A DNA stretch of 64,000 nt from UBA1361 sp041656375 (lineage in GTDB: Bacteria > Bacillota_I > Bacilli_A > RFN20 > CAG-826), in NCBI GenBank assembly GCA_964410505.1, contig CAYPGR010000005.1:16924-80923 (forward strand). Reading direction: 5' to 3'. Both the position numbers and the translations under genes were made by a program. Below are positions 35,626 through 44,945 of the stretch, in pieces; position 1 is the stretch's first letter; the number at the start of each line of letters is the position of its first letter. The notes under the pieces were generated by a model. The model saw nothing but the letters and a program-made list of their open reading frames with translations. It was not told the origin of the DNA and did no database searches.

Positions 35626-37601
35626 AATATAACCTCCAGTAACCGACCAAATTGAAAGATAAGGGTGGCGATTAAAAAGGCGACAGTCGTTTGAATTAAG
35701 ACCGCTTTAAGCATTTTTTTCGCACTCCCGAATTCTTTATGCATTGCCCCAATCGCCCCGAAACAGGGAGCACTAAAGAGATTAAATGCCATAAATGCGT
35801 ATGCCGAAGCAGGCGTGAAAAAAGTAAAGAGGGGACTCGTGAAAATGGTGTGAGAGGCCGCGCCATCACTTAGGCCCGCAATAATTGAAAGTGAGGTAAT
35901 AACTTGCTCTTTTGCGACCAGGCCTTGAATGATGCTCACCCCCGCGGCCCAACTATTGGTGCCTAAAAAAGGATAAAAGAGCCACGAGAAGAGACGGCCG
36001 ACATCACTTAAAATGGATTGGTCAATGGCGACCCCATATTGAAACTGCCAATTGAAACTTAAGAGGAGCCAAATAGTGATGGAAGCTAAGAAGATAATGG
36101 AGCCCGCTCGGGTCATAAAGGCCCATGTTTTTTCAAATGTTGACCGAACAACATACTGAAGGTTCGGTGCTTTATAGGTCGGTAACTCCTGGATAAACGG
36201 AGAGTAGGTACCTTTGTATATAAAACGTTTCATGACCAGTGCAGTGCCTAAAATAATGATGACGGCTAAGAAGTATAAAGAAGCACTCACAATACCGACG
36301 TTATCTTTAAAGAAGTAGCCAGCGAATAGGGTGATAATAGGGAGTTTCGCGCTACACGGAATAAAGGGGGTTAATAACACCGTGAGCCGTTTTTCATTTT
36401 CATCATTAATCGTTCGTGTCGCCATGATGGCGGGAACACTGCACCCACTTCCAATAATAAAAGGGATCAGCGCTTTACCAGATAAGCCCGCCTTGCGGAA
36501 GATGCGGTCAAAGAAGAAGGCGATTCGCGACATATAGCCACTGGCCTCAAGGAGCGCAATTAAGAGAAATAGGATAACAAGTTGAGGAACGAAGTTTAGG
36601 ATCGAGCCGACCCCTGTTAGTACGCCATCTACGAGGAGACTAATGGCCCACGGCGATGCTCCGACATCTACAAGAAAACCGCTGAATTGGACATTTATCC
36701 AAACAAAAAGGGATTCAATGAGGCTTGTTAGATAGCCACCGACTGGTCCTGCGGCTAGAAAATAGACGCTAAACATAATCAAAATAAAGATCGGAATTGC
36801 CAAGTATTTATTCAAGATAATTCGGTCGATTTTGTCAGTTAAGGTTTTTGGGTTTTCGCGTGAAGACACACTTAAATCCCGTACCCTTTCAATAAATTGA
36901 TAACGTTGGTCAGCCACAATTTGGGGGATATCATTTTGATATTCATTCGTAAGTTTAGTAATTGAATCATCAACGTTAAGCACGAGATGAATTGGAAAAT
37001 TACGATCACCCTCTAATAATTTACATGCAATAAAAAGACGTTCTTTTAAAGTGATCTTTTCGCTAAGTTTTGCAATTTCCTCGTTGAGAGCCCCTTGATA
37101 AATAGCGGGGTATTCAGGTTCATCAAGCGTTACTTCCTTAATGAGATTAATCATTTCTTTAATGCCCGTTCGTTTTAATGCCGAGACTGGGACAACCGGT
37201 AATTTTAATAAGGATTGAAGCTTGTCGATATCAATGCGAATACCTTGTTCAAGGGCCAGATCGGACATGTTTAAAGCGACAATCATCGGTATTTTAAAGT
37301 CATAGAGCTGAGTGGTTAAATAAAGACTTCGTTCAATCGCCGTACTATCAACGATATTAATGATTAAATCGACATGTTCCTCAAGTAAAAACCTTCTTAC
37401 AATTGTTTCTTCAGGACTGAATGGGGAAAGACTATAAATGCCAGGAAGGTCGATGACCTCATGGGTTGTCGTTCGTAAGAGGCCCACTTTACGTTCAATG
37501 GTTACACCAGGCCAGTTACCAACTTTTTGATTGTTGCCGGTTAAGACATTGAAAAGGGAAGTCTTTCCGCTGTTTTGGTTACCAATCAGGGCAATTCTCA
37601 T
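35622..37601 (-). CDS. feoB: Ferrous iron transporter FeoB
   Basis: Membrane Fe(II) importer with a cytoplasmic G-protein domain. The 659-residue protein has G1 GNQNSGKTS (7-15), G3 DLPG, and G4-like NMSD in the first 165 residues, then a helical GDI-like region, and from about residue 270 two Gate repeats with conserved GSGCSVPAIMATR and PCFGAIGAM segments in about nine helices. It starts 4 bp inside the feoA end (ATGA). Length is at the short end for the family. The operon feoA-feoB-Cys-rich is complete for ferrous iron uptake under low oxygen. Confidence 0.96.
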   Translation of the reverse strand: MRIALIGNQNSGKTSLFNVLTGNNQKVGNWPGVTIERKVGLLRTTTHEVIDLPGIYSLSPFSPEETIVRRFLLEEHVDLIINIVDSTAIERSLYLTTQLYDFKIPMIVALNMSDLALEQGIRIDIDKLQSLLKLPVVPVSALKRTGIKEMINLIKEVTLDEPEYPAIYQGALNEEIAKLSEKITLKERLFIACKLLEGDRNFPIHLVLNVDDSITKLTNEYQNDIPQIVADQRYQFIERVRDLSVSSRENPKTLTDKIDRIILNKYLAIPIFILIMFSVYFLAAGPVGGYLTSLIESLFVWINVQFSGFLVDVGASPWAISLLVDGVLTGVGSILNFVPQLVILFLLIALLEASGYMSRIAFFFDRIFRKAGLSGKALIPFIIGSGCSVPAIMATRTINDENEKRLTVLLTPFIPCSAKLPIITLFAGYFFKDNVGIVSASLYFLAVIIILGTALVMKRFIYKGTYSPFIQELPTYKAPNLQYVVRSTFEKTWAFMTRAGSIIFLASITIWLLLSFNWQFQYGVAIDQSILSDVGRLFSWLFYPFLGTNSWAAGVSIIQGLVAKEQVITSLSIIAGLSDGAASHTIFTSPLFTFFTPASAYAFMAFNLFSAPCFGAIGAMHKEFGSAKKMLKAVLIQTTVAFLIATLIFQFGRLLEVIL

Positions 37602-37840
37602 TTAATGACCTCAATTTCAACATGCCGAACATCATCTTTTCGGACAAGGAGTCGATAGCCTCTAAGTTCAATACATATGGGATCGCCAAGCGGCGCGACT
37701 TTATTGAGAGTAATCATGACCCCTGTGGTGATTCCCATATCCAAAAGTCGTTGTTTAAGGGCGAGATCTCCGCCATTTATTTTTAAAACTCGGACTTTTT
37801 GTCCCCGTTTAATTTCACTTAATGTATATATATGATCCAC
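37598..37840 (-). CDS. feoA: FeoA, SH3-like accessory protein
   Basis: An 80-residue SH3-fold protein that binds FeoB and supports iron uptake. It contains the family pattern LKINGGDLALKQRLLDMGITTG and VAPLGDPICIELRGYRLLVRK. The start is a GTG at 37840 with AGAGG about 12 bases upstream, a little far, so the start is tentative. It is first in the operon and has its own promoter upstream. Confidence 0.9.
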   Translation of the reverse strand: MDHIYTLSEIKRGQKVRVLKINGGDLALKQRLLDMGITTGVMITLNKVAPLGDPICIELRGYRLLVRKDDVRHVEIEVIK

Positions 37841-37885
37841 GAGTGGTGATTCCTCTCAAAAGTTGCACGAATGCTCTTTAAATAT

Positions 37886-37914
37886 ACTATAAAAGCAAAA
37901 GTATTTAAAGTCAT
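37886..37914 (-). promoter_or_regulatory. feo operon promoter
   Basis: On the minus strand ATGACT (37909-37914) and TATAGT (37886-37891) are separated by 17 bp, 46 bp before feoA. No clear Fur box was recognised over it. Confidence 0.5.
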
Positions 37915-38212
37915 CACACAAATAATTTATCTTTCTTCTGAATAAATATAGAACAAAGATTAATCACGATGAAATACAACATCATGATCTTTTAATTGAG
38001 AAGAAAAAAATGTGGTCTTTTTGGAAAGATATAAAGAAGATGAGCATGCTAACCGCATTTATGAGTTAAAAGCAATTAATGGGTGCGGTTGATTGCCGAA
38101 AAATTACCGCGATTCTCGGAGCCGTATTTGTCTGTAGGATAGGAGTTATGTCACGCGTTAAAAACCGTGAATATGATAACCAGCTGTTATATAGAAACAA
38201 ACCCTTTTAATT
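37915..38212. other. Intergenic region with possible HTH gene relic
   Basis: About 300 bp without an intact gene. On the plus strand, from about 38020, a broken reading (HANRIYELKAINGCG, then after a frame change CRKITAILGAVFVCR) resembles a helix-turn-helix of a recombinase or regulator interrupted by stops. An inverted repeat AACCGCA/TGCGGTT (38051-38057 with 38084-38090) lies in the same place. It may be debris of a mobile gene; it also separates the feo operon from the lipoprotein operon. Confidence 0.3.
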
Positions 38213-39349
38213 TTAGAACAATAAACGAATGGCGAAAAGGCGGAATCTTGCAACCCCACTTTTATTTTGAGCGTTGTGCTTACTATCGATTTTTATTGTA
38301 TCGGTAGCTTCATCCATTTCAAAGGTCATCCATTGTTTACAATCCTCTTTAAGGGCTTTATAAAATTCAACACCTTCAGAGTTAGTTACCAACGTTTGCT
38401 TATAAGGGGCAAGTTGTGCTTCGCCATTGACGATGACATCCGTATATTCTTGATTTAATCCATCTTGATCACCCCAGTCAGCAACTAAAAGTTCAACTGT
38501 TTTCACTTTAACTTTTGTGGTGAAGTGAAGGGAACCTGGTCCCTCAGTTTTTGCGCCAAATTTAAAAAGACCGTGTTCACCTGAATAAGGTGCGCCACTA
38601 CTACCATTACCCGCATAAGCCGCTTTTGTGTAAAGGACATTATCAATCATCCCGTCTGACTTTGAGCTCAGTACTGATAGCGCGCTAACCGTTGATAACG
38701 TGACCGTGCCAAACTCCGCATTCTTTGATAAATCTAAGTCATCAAAATTAAATTCAATGGGTTCAGGCACTGGTAGTACTTCGATCATGATTGAGGCACT
38801 AATTTTAGGGTTTAAAACACTCGTTGCGGAGATTGATGTTTTGCCAATACTTTGAGCGATAACGACACCATCATTTACTGTCGCCACGTCAATATCTTGG
38901 CTGGACCACGTTACGTCTTGACTAGCATTGTGCGGCAAAACACTAAGTAATAATGGTTTTTCTTCGCCAATATAGAGTGTTGAACCTTCTGGTGATCTTA
39001 AACTTAAAGACGTAGGATGTAAGTCACCCTCTATGACCTCTAAATAGGCTGAACCAAGTACTTTCTTCCCACTCAATAAGTGTTTAGATACAACATTTAT
39101 CGCCGTTATACCGTTTTTGATGCCAACAGCGTTATCCCCATTAATAACCGCAACACTGAGGTCATCGCTAGTAAAGTAAACATCTTGAGAAGCAGAAGTA
39201 GGTGAAATGGTGTAGTTAATTTGGATACTTTCACCAACAAGAATGGTATCCTGCGCAAAATTCACACGAATGGTCGTAGGGGCTCTTTCTACCATACAAC
39301 CTTGTAGAAGAAGCATAATAATTGGTAATATGATGCGTTTGTTTTTCAT
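38213..39349 (-). CDS. Secreted lipoprotein with two BIG2 domains and C-terminal beta-sandwich
   Basis: A 378-residue lipoprotein with signal peptide and lipobox LLQGC (Cys18). Two BIG2-type Ig-like domains follow (about 22-110 and 112-200), each with the typical ending pattern such as ITAINVVS or KTSISATS. The C-terminal 165 residues look like a beta-sandwich, possibly carbohydrate- or polymer-binding, with many aromatic and Gly residues. It is third in the 3-gene leftward operon, 19 bp after the metallo-beta-lactamase gene, with GAGGGATAAC before the ATG. Catalytic residues were not seen. Confidence 0.75.
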   Translation of the reverse strand: MKNKRIILPIIMLLLQGCMVERAPTTIRVNFAQDTILVGESIQINYTISPTSASQDVYFTSDDLSVAVINGDNAVGIKNGITAINVVSKHLLSGKKVLGSAYLEVIEGDLHPTSLSLRSPEGSTLYIGEEKPLLLSVLPHNASQDVTWSSQDIDVATVNDGVVIAQSIGKTSISATSVLNPKISASIMIEVLPVPEPIEFNFDDLDLSKNAEFGTVTLSTVSALSVLSSKSDGMIDNVLYTKAAYAGNGSSGAPYSGEHGLFKFGAKTEGPGSLHFTTKVKVKTVELLVADWGDQDGLNQEYTDVIVNGEAQLAPYKQTLVTNSEGVEFYKALKEDCKQWMTFEMDEATDTIKIDSKHNAQNKSGVARFRLFAIRLLF

Positions 39350-39368
39350 GTTATCCCTCGAGTTTTCT

Positions 39369-40865
39369 TTATGCGGTGTAATAGGTGTTTTGCGCCCATT
39401 GTGGTAAATAATTTACATAATCACGAATCGAAAACACTTTTGTTTCATGGAGTCGTTTTGTTTCTTCCCCAGTTACTCTAGCCTCAAAATCTTGAAGCGT
39501 TTCGTTCCATATGGCTTTGTCGTTACTACTTACATCATAATAACCACGTTTTGGAACCGTTCCTGAGAAAGTATAACCATGCTCACCTTTTGTCGAAAAT
39601 TTCATTGTGCCATTAATAGCGTTCCAATAGACGTTTAGGTTTTGACTAATACGTGGTACTTTATAAATCCGCTCAATGGCTTGGGCGGCTGGATGGCCAG
39701 AGGCGGCATTTAAATTGATTCTTGTTGTTTCGTTTGGTTCAAGCGGAATGGTGCGGCCATAGGTCATGGCTTTACTTGCTGTAATTGCAACCGCTTTTGG
39801 ATTTAGAGTGTTCATCAGTTCTTGGCTATTACTACCGTGGGATCCGTGATGGCTAGCCTTGTAAAGCGTTACTTCAGGTAAATTTTCATTCTTGAGTAGG
39901 CTTGCTTCGCTTCCCGTTGTGAGATCGCCTGCGGTGAAGAAAGAGAAATCTTTATAATAGAAGATCGTGCTAAGACTATTCGGATTGCCAGCGTTACCAG
40001 TTTCACCAGTCACATAGTTACCCGTATTTAATACATCAAAGTAAAACTCCTCAGTTAAATACCATCGTTTTACTGCGCCATTTAACTCATTAGTAGCGTC
40101 ATGGGCTGTATAGTAGGCAGTTCCATTTTCAATGTAAGTGTTAACAAGTTGTTTATAGGATGTCGTGGTTTTAGGAGCGCCATAATCAATAACGAGTGAC
40201 ACATCATTAAACCCATCTAATAAATTGGCAATCCCGTCAGTATGATCGCCATCAGCGTGTGTCGCCATTAATAAATCGACTTTTTGATCGGTGATTTTTT
40301 CTTTAAGGAATGCGTTGTTTTCGGTACCATCAAAAGCAAAACCGCCATCGATGATGACATCAACATTCCCCTTTTTAAGGTAAATTGAATCGGCGTATAT
40401 TTGATATGTTTCTAAAAAATAAATTTCAAGTGGATCGTTACGACCTTCATTCCCTTTAAAGATGGGGTCATTGACACTCTTACCGGAACCCACTCCGGAT
40501 TGATAGGGTACTTTTTCAATATTAATTAAGAGTGAACCGAAGATAGCAGGGTTTATAGTAGAAGCGGCGGTTACGATTGTGACCCCCTCTTGCAAACCTT
40601 TCAATAAACCTTGATCACTAATTGAAGCGATGGCAAGGTCACTTACTGACCATTTTACCGTAGGATCAGCGTTTGGATTTGGAATTTTAACGTTTAATTG
40701 TATTTCTTCTTCCTCGAAGAGTGCGAGTTCCTCAACCGTTTCGCCATTATACAAAATGGCAATCGATTCGGGAGCGACTCCTTGGGAGTCACCGCCGTTA
40801 CAGGCGGTGACTCCCACTAAAACAAAGGAGAGAAGCAAGGTCATAAAATATTGCTTCTTAGTCAT
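39369..40865 (-). CDS. Lipoprotein with BIG2 domain and ComEC-type metallo-beta-lactamase domain
   Basis: A 498-residue lipoprotein (lipobox VTAC, Cys22) with one BIG2 domain (about 32-118) then a metallo-beta-lactamase domain (about 145-375). The metal motif is THADGDHTDG (His203, Asp205, Asp207, His208), the HxDxDH form seen in ComEC/Rec2-like proteins, with AGDLTTG and SHHGSHGSNS as further ligands. The remaining C-terminus is unassigned. Such secreted enzymes are often thought to act on nucleic acids or other phosphodiesters; the substrate here is not shown. It overlaps the upstream gene by one base. Confidence 0.82.
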   Translation of the reverse strand: MTKKQYFMTLLLSFVLVGVTACNGGDSQGVAPESIAILYNGETVEELALFEEEEIQLNVKIPNPNADPTVKWSVSDLAIASISDQGLLKGLQEGVTIVTAASTINPAIFGSLLINIEKVPYQSGVGSGKSVNDPIFKGNEGRNDPLEIYFLETYQIYADSIYLKKGNVDVIIDGGFAFDGTENNAFLKEKITDQKVDLLMATHADGDHTDGIANLLDGFNDVSLVIDYGAPKTTTSYKQLVNTYIENGTAYYTAHDATNELNGAVKRWYLTEEFYFDVLNTGNYVTGETGNAGNPNSLSTIFYYKDFSFFTAGDLTTGSEASLLKNENLPEVTLYKASHHGSHGSNSQELMNTLNPKAVAITASKAMTYGRTIPLEPNETTRINLNAASGHPAAQAIERIYKVPRISQNLNVYWNAINGTMKFSTKGEHGYTFSGTVPKRGYYDVSSNDKAIWNETLQDFEARVTGEETKRLHETKVFSIRDYVNYLPQWAQNTYYTA

Positions 40866-42922
40866 TAGGCAAGCGTTCCAATTTTTAATAGACGGATATC
40901 ATCTAAATTAACACGTGTGCCACTACTTGGAAGAACGGTGATTTTAATTTTAACTGGGGTATTGATGCCTTCAGGTAGCAAGACACGGAATGTTTCCAAA
41001 GTTGTGAAAATGACATTGACTTCACTGACGGTCACCCAGTTTGTACCATCGTGATAAGAAATACGGAGCATACCGAATGGGTCGCTACCAAACCGAGCGG
41101 CTTTAAATTCAACGATATTGATATCCGCAACTGCGGTGTTTAATTCAAGCCGGCCCGATGAATCGATATCGTTATTACGTTGCATGCGGAGTGCCCAATT
41201 ACCATTGCGGCGATCATTTGCATCTTGGCCAATAAGGGCATTGCGGACTGTCCATTCGTTTCCACCGAGATTAACATTATAATCAGCAGTGGCGCTATAT
41301 CCGGATGGTGAAGAAGCGCTAATGCCGTATTGTTCAGCGGCAAGTGCATCTTCAAAGTTTAACCCAACAAGTTCTTGATAGTGTTCATCATTTGCTGCGA
41401 ACACGTTGACAATGAATGATTTCGTCGTGAATGCATCGTTTAAACTAATCGTGGCAGTAAGTGTTACAGCCACTTGTTCAGCAGAATGGGTAACAACACC
41501 GCTCGCGCTAATGACTGACGGGTTGCTTGACATCCAAGAAATAAGGACATTGGCATAATTACTACCAGCAGTTGGTAGCGTGATGTTTGTTATAGTTTTA
41601 GGAACATTGGTCATAATCATTAAGGCATCAGCCGTGGTATTCACTTTTTGGGAATCATTTAATTCCGGAATTGTGATATCGGTTGCCTTAAGAATTTTAA
41701 TTTGTGATGCACCAGCACCACTATAACCGAAAGCTGTCAGAATACCGCGAACATCAATAATCGTGCCCACGGTTGCAGTCGCAAATCGCGTAGAGATGGC
41801 GCTAAATTCGGTAGCACCAACGACCGCTGGATCAACGCGAAGGTCAAAAGTTTTTGAACCAGTTGCAGCCGTCATGACTTTAACACTGAAAGCTTTAGTA
41901 AAATTAGTTGGTAGACTATTAATCGTTGCTAATTTGACATCAACTAGACTACCATGATAAGGATTTGCGACCGTAAGATCGACAATATTTAAATCACTTA
42001 CATCTTTAATCGAGTAAGAAAGAGGCGTTGGACTTTCAACAAAATAGGCAACATCAACAACTTCATGTTCACCTTGATATCGTTTCTTCGTACCACCAAC
42101 TATATAAGACTTTCCAAATTCGACTGGGAAAGCGGTAATATCTTGACCATATATATAGAATCCACCTTCACCGTCTTGGAGATAGTAACTTTGCTTTCCG
42201 TCGTTGGCTGGTAACATATGTGTTACTTTTCCTTGAACTTTTATTTCGCCATCAATTTGGTCAATATATTCGGCGTGCGTGGATAGCTTGACTGCTTCCC
42301 AACCAGTAGCGCCACTAATAACGGAGATGGTTGTCGTTGCTTTGACTTCCGCTAAAACTGAACTTGTTGCAGTAACGGTTACACTACCTTCACTGACACC
42401 GGTCAATGTACCATCAACGGCAATGGTGGCAATGCTTTCTTCATCAACAGACCAAATAACATTTTGGTTTGCTGTTAATGGGCTAATAACAGCAGAAAGT
42501 TTGACGCTTTGTGCGACTGTGATTTCATTCACGTCACCCGCAACACTGATGACAATCGATTCGGGGTTGATAACGGGGACGTCAGCTTCAATGATGACGA
42601 AATTTAGATCTTTTTTTATGTTCGGATCATAGGTTGAAATGGCACTAATAATGACATTACCAACACCGACACCGGTAACAAGACCAGCCTCATTAATCGT
42701 CGCACGAGCTGCATTAGTAGTTTTCCATTCAATGCCTTGATCGGCCTCTGCTGGTAAAACCGAAGCATTTAGTTGAACGGTATTACCAACTTTTAACTCT
42801 TGTCCAGCAGTTGCACCAGTTACTACAACTTCGGTTGGGTCTACTTTTTTAGGCGAACAACCGGAGAGAAGTAAAAATGAGGCGAATGCTAGGGTGAAGA
42901 ACGTATTTTTTTTGATTTTCAT
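40865..42922 (-). CDS. Lipoprotein with BIG2 repeats, OB-like domain and C-terminal binding module
   Basis: A 685-residue lipoprotein starting at the ATG 42922 (GAAAGGA upstream; a longer frame from 42973 is less likely). Lipobox LLSGC (Cys22). Two BIG2 domains (about 28-115 and 122-205) are followed by an OB-like nucleic-acid-binding region of the YhcR/ExeM kind (about 215-420: KVQGKVTHMLP, YYLQDGEGGFYIYG, VDVRGILTAF-like), an atypical Ig-like domain (about 430-520), and a C-terminal discoidin-like module (about 525-680). It is first in the operon after a leader hairpin. The OB assignment is by pattern. Confidence 0.72.
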   Translation of the reverse strand: MKIKKNTFFTLAFASFLLLSGCSPKKVDPTEVVVTGATAGQELKVGNTVQLNASVLPAEADQGIEWKTTNAARATINEAGLVTGVGVGNVIISAISTYDPNIKKDLNFVIIEADVPVINPESIVISVAGDVNEITVAQSVKLSAVISPLTANQNVIWSVDEESIATIAVDGTLTGVSEGSVTVTATSSVLAEVKATTTISVISGATGWEAVKLSTHAEYIDQIDGEIKVQGKVTHMLPANDGKQSYYLQDGEGGFYIYGQDITAFPVEFGKSYIVGGTKKRYQGEHEVVDVAYFVESPTPLSYSIKDVSDLNIVDLTVANPYHGSLVDVKLATINSLPTNFTKAFSVKVMTAATGSKTFDLRVDPAVVGATEFSAISTRFATATVGTIIDVRGILTAFGYSGAGASQIKILKATDITIPELNDSQKVNTTADALMIMTNVPKTITNITLPTAGSNYANVLISWMSSNPSVISASGVVTHSAEQVAVTLTATISLNDAFTTKSFIVNVFAANDEHYQELVGLNFEDALAAEQYGISASSPSGYSATADYNVNLGGNEWTVRNALIGQDANDRRNGNWALRMQRNNDIDSSGRLELNTAVADINIVEFKAARFGSDPFGMLRISYHDGTNWVTVSEVNVIFTTLETFRVLLPEGINTPVKIKITVLPSSGTRVNLDDIRLLKIGTLA

Positions 42923-43256
42923 AATAATTCCTTTCATTATTTTATGAGTAAATAAACGACAAACTAAAAGCAATAAAAACTTTTAGTTTAGTAGGATTTA
43001 ATTATTTCCAATTGGCTACCTCCTTCGTGTAAAAGATGATCTCATACAAGATTTTTAATTTTACGCGATGGAAGTGCGGGGGGTTCTTGATGATTGAACG
43101 ACATTTAACGATCAATATCCATATGTCTATATTAGCGAATTTATTCTTCTACTTCAAGATATATTAAACATATGATTTCTACAAGCAAAATATAATATGT
43201 ATTTAAATCACGTGAACGAGTTATCGTCGTGGATTGCGGATTAAAATCATCTCTTA
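42923..43256 (-). promoter_or_regulatory. Lipoprotein operon leader: strong SD, 8-codon mini-ORF and hairpin
   Basis: In the 334-bp gap upstream of the operon, the minus strand has a perfect AAGGAGGT (43018-43025), a TTG 7 bases later (43011), and a reading of 7 codons ending in TAA at 42988. The stop overlaps a 10-bp perfect hairpin AAACTAAAAG/CTTTTAGTTT (42961-42970 with 42980-42989). This looks like a leader peptide plus attenuator, or the remains of a gene start. The rest of the gap is AT-rich with no ORF. Confidence 0.4.
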
Positions 43257-44489
43257 TTAGACTTTTGTAATGACTTGACTTCCTTCTACAGCATAAATGG
43301 CAACCCGTGGGAAACTATGGTCAAGGGCCTGTTCTATGCCCGTAATATAACCACGGAAATTTACTTTATCGCCGGCCTTTAAATCATTCCGGAATGAGGA
43401 ACCTTTAATACTAAAGTTAACACTGCCATCCTCAAGGTACAAATCAATGTATCCATTCCCCGCTAAAACGGCGGTTAAATCATGGACTTCAACATAAAGT
43501 GGCTTGACCAATAGTTTTTGTCTACCGACGATGTCATCCTGGGAAACACCAGTCATGTAAGTGGTTAGTTTAACCTCACTATAATTTGTGATTAATGACG
43601 GTCCCGTTATATTTGGTGGGTTAGTGTTAATTACACGAATGGTTGCGGCGATAATTTGAGCGGAGGCATTAAATATAGAAATGCTGCCGGTTAAGTTAAC
43701 AATGTCACCAACGACTGCAGCTGTACCCTCGTAAGATGGTTGATAGACGAGGACGGCATCTTCGTTATCCGCAATAATAACACCTGTCGCGTTTGAGACC
43801 ATGATTTTCCCTACGACATTAATCGTTGTATTCACTAATGTGCGTGCATCATATATCTTTGAGATTGTATTAACAACCCAATCATTTTCGATTACGTTGA
43901 CCGTGATAGAATGTGAGGCCAAAATGGTATTATCCTTGTCGAGCGCTTCGACCACAATACTCGTTTCTCCACTAGTCACCCCAAGGACGACGCCTAAAGG
44001 TGATACCGTGGCGATACTTGTATCAAGAGATAACCACCGCAAGGAATCATATGATGCTGTTACGGGGTTAATTGAAGCGGTTAAGGCGAGGGTTGAACCT
44101 TCATAAAGTGTAGTGTCATCTTCAGGTGCCGTGAGTGAAATACTCATGAGTTGGGTTTGAGGGTCAAGGACTCTAAATGTTAGATCGGCTGTAACGGTAT
44201 TCAATTTCGCGGAAACGGCACTGACCACAACGTCACCGGCGCTTAATGCTTGAATTTTGCCACTAGTAACGGTGGCAACGGCACTATTATTTGTGGACCA
44301 AACGACATTTTGGTCCGCTTCTTGCGGTAAAATTGATGTATACAATTGTAGAACATCGCCGATGACCAACTCTGTTGTTTGATGGATATTAACAATACTA
44401 ATTGACTCCGGAGTAATGTCTTGATTTTTGGTGGTACAACCTGTTAACAATAAGATTAGAATGGGAACGTATAGTAGCTTTTTTTTCAT
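43257..44489 (-). CDS. Lipoprotein with two BIG2 domains and OB-like domains
   Basis: A 410-residue lipoprotein beginning at ATG 44489 (AAAGGAAG upstream), lipobox LLTGC (Cys18). Two BIG2 domains (about 24-110 and 114-205) precede two OB-like stretches: one around KIMVSNATGVIIADNED ... VVGDIVNLTGSI (about 225-290), the other around GYIDLYLEDG ... LKAGDKVNFRGYITG (about 340-395). It has its own promoter. No catalytic residues were seen, so it is probably a binding or capture protein working with the downstream metallo-beta-lactamase lipoprotein. Confidence 0.72.
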   Translation of the reverse strand: MKKKLLYVPILILLLTGCTTKNQDITPESISIVNIHQTTELVIGDVLQLYTSILPQEADQNVVWSTNNSAVATVTSGKIQALSAGDVVVSAVSAKLNTVTADLTFRVLDPQTQLMSISLTAPEDDTTLYEGSTLALTASINPVTASYDSLRWLSLDTSIATVSPLGVVLGVTSGETSIVVEALDKDNTILASHSITVNVIENDWVVNTISKIYDARTLVNTTINVVGKIMVSNATGVIIADNEDAVLVYQPSYEGTAAVVGDIVNLTGSISIFNASAQIIAATIRVINTNPPNITGPSLITNYSEVKLTTYMTGVSQDDIVGRQKLLVKPLYVEVHDLTAVLAGNGYIDLYLEDGSVNFSIKGSSFRNDLKAGDKVNFRGYITGIEQALDHSFPRVAIYAVEGSQVITKV

Positions 44490-44945
44490 ATTTCTTCCTT
44501 TTTCCATTATAAAATTGGTATCTTTTACTAATTATTGCTGTTTATATGTTGGTTATTACACCCCCTTTTTGATAAAAATACAGATGAGACTGTTTTTTTA
44601 AAACTTCACTTATTTCGATGAAGTAGGGGTTTCACTCACGTGTTTACTTGTCACTTACCATTGTAATCAAAAATGTTAACTTGTCAAAGAATATTAAATA
44701 AATACTAGTAAATGCCAAAACTTTCTCATAACTTCAATACATTGTATCTTCTCAAAGGTCATGTCCATGGTTCTATTTTTGAATCAATAACCCAATCGAA
44801 ACATAAATTAAGGTACTGATTGAAAACGTAGGCCACGTTAGAAGTAGTTATTACAATCTTAACGGACGATCTTTTTGGTTAACTTGTAGAATAATAGGCA
44901 AAAGGTGATGAAAAATTGTATAATATACAAAATGAGGACGAAGAA
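44490..44945. promoter_or_regulatory. Divergent regulatory region: lipoprotein promoter and ezrA promoter
   Basis: The minus strand has TTGACA (44682-44687), 16 bp, then TACAAT (44660-44665), a near-consensus promoter giving a leader of about 165 nt for the 410-residue lipoprotein; a small hairpin ACTTCA/TGAAGT is in that leader. The plus strand has TATAAT at 44919-44924 with a weak TAGGCA -35 (18 bp spacer) for ezrA. No gene is present in this 456-bp stretch. Confidence 0.65.

Noticed and set aside
38051..38090. Terminal inverted repeats of an insertion sequence
   Set aside because: The arms are only 7 bp and 26 bp apart, with no transposase between or target duplication visible.
40630..40911. 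Plus-strand 93-codon open frame inside the lipoprotein genes
   Set aside because: Shadow frame opposite a BIG2 lipoprotein, spanning a gene junction.
38213..44489. Repeated sequence suggesting a CRISPR or tandem DNA repeat
   Set aside because: The repetition is at protein level (BIG2 domains); no regularly spaced identical DNA repeats were seen.
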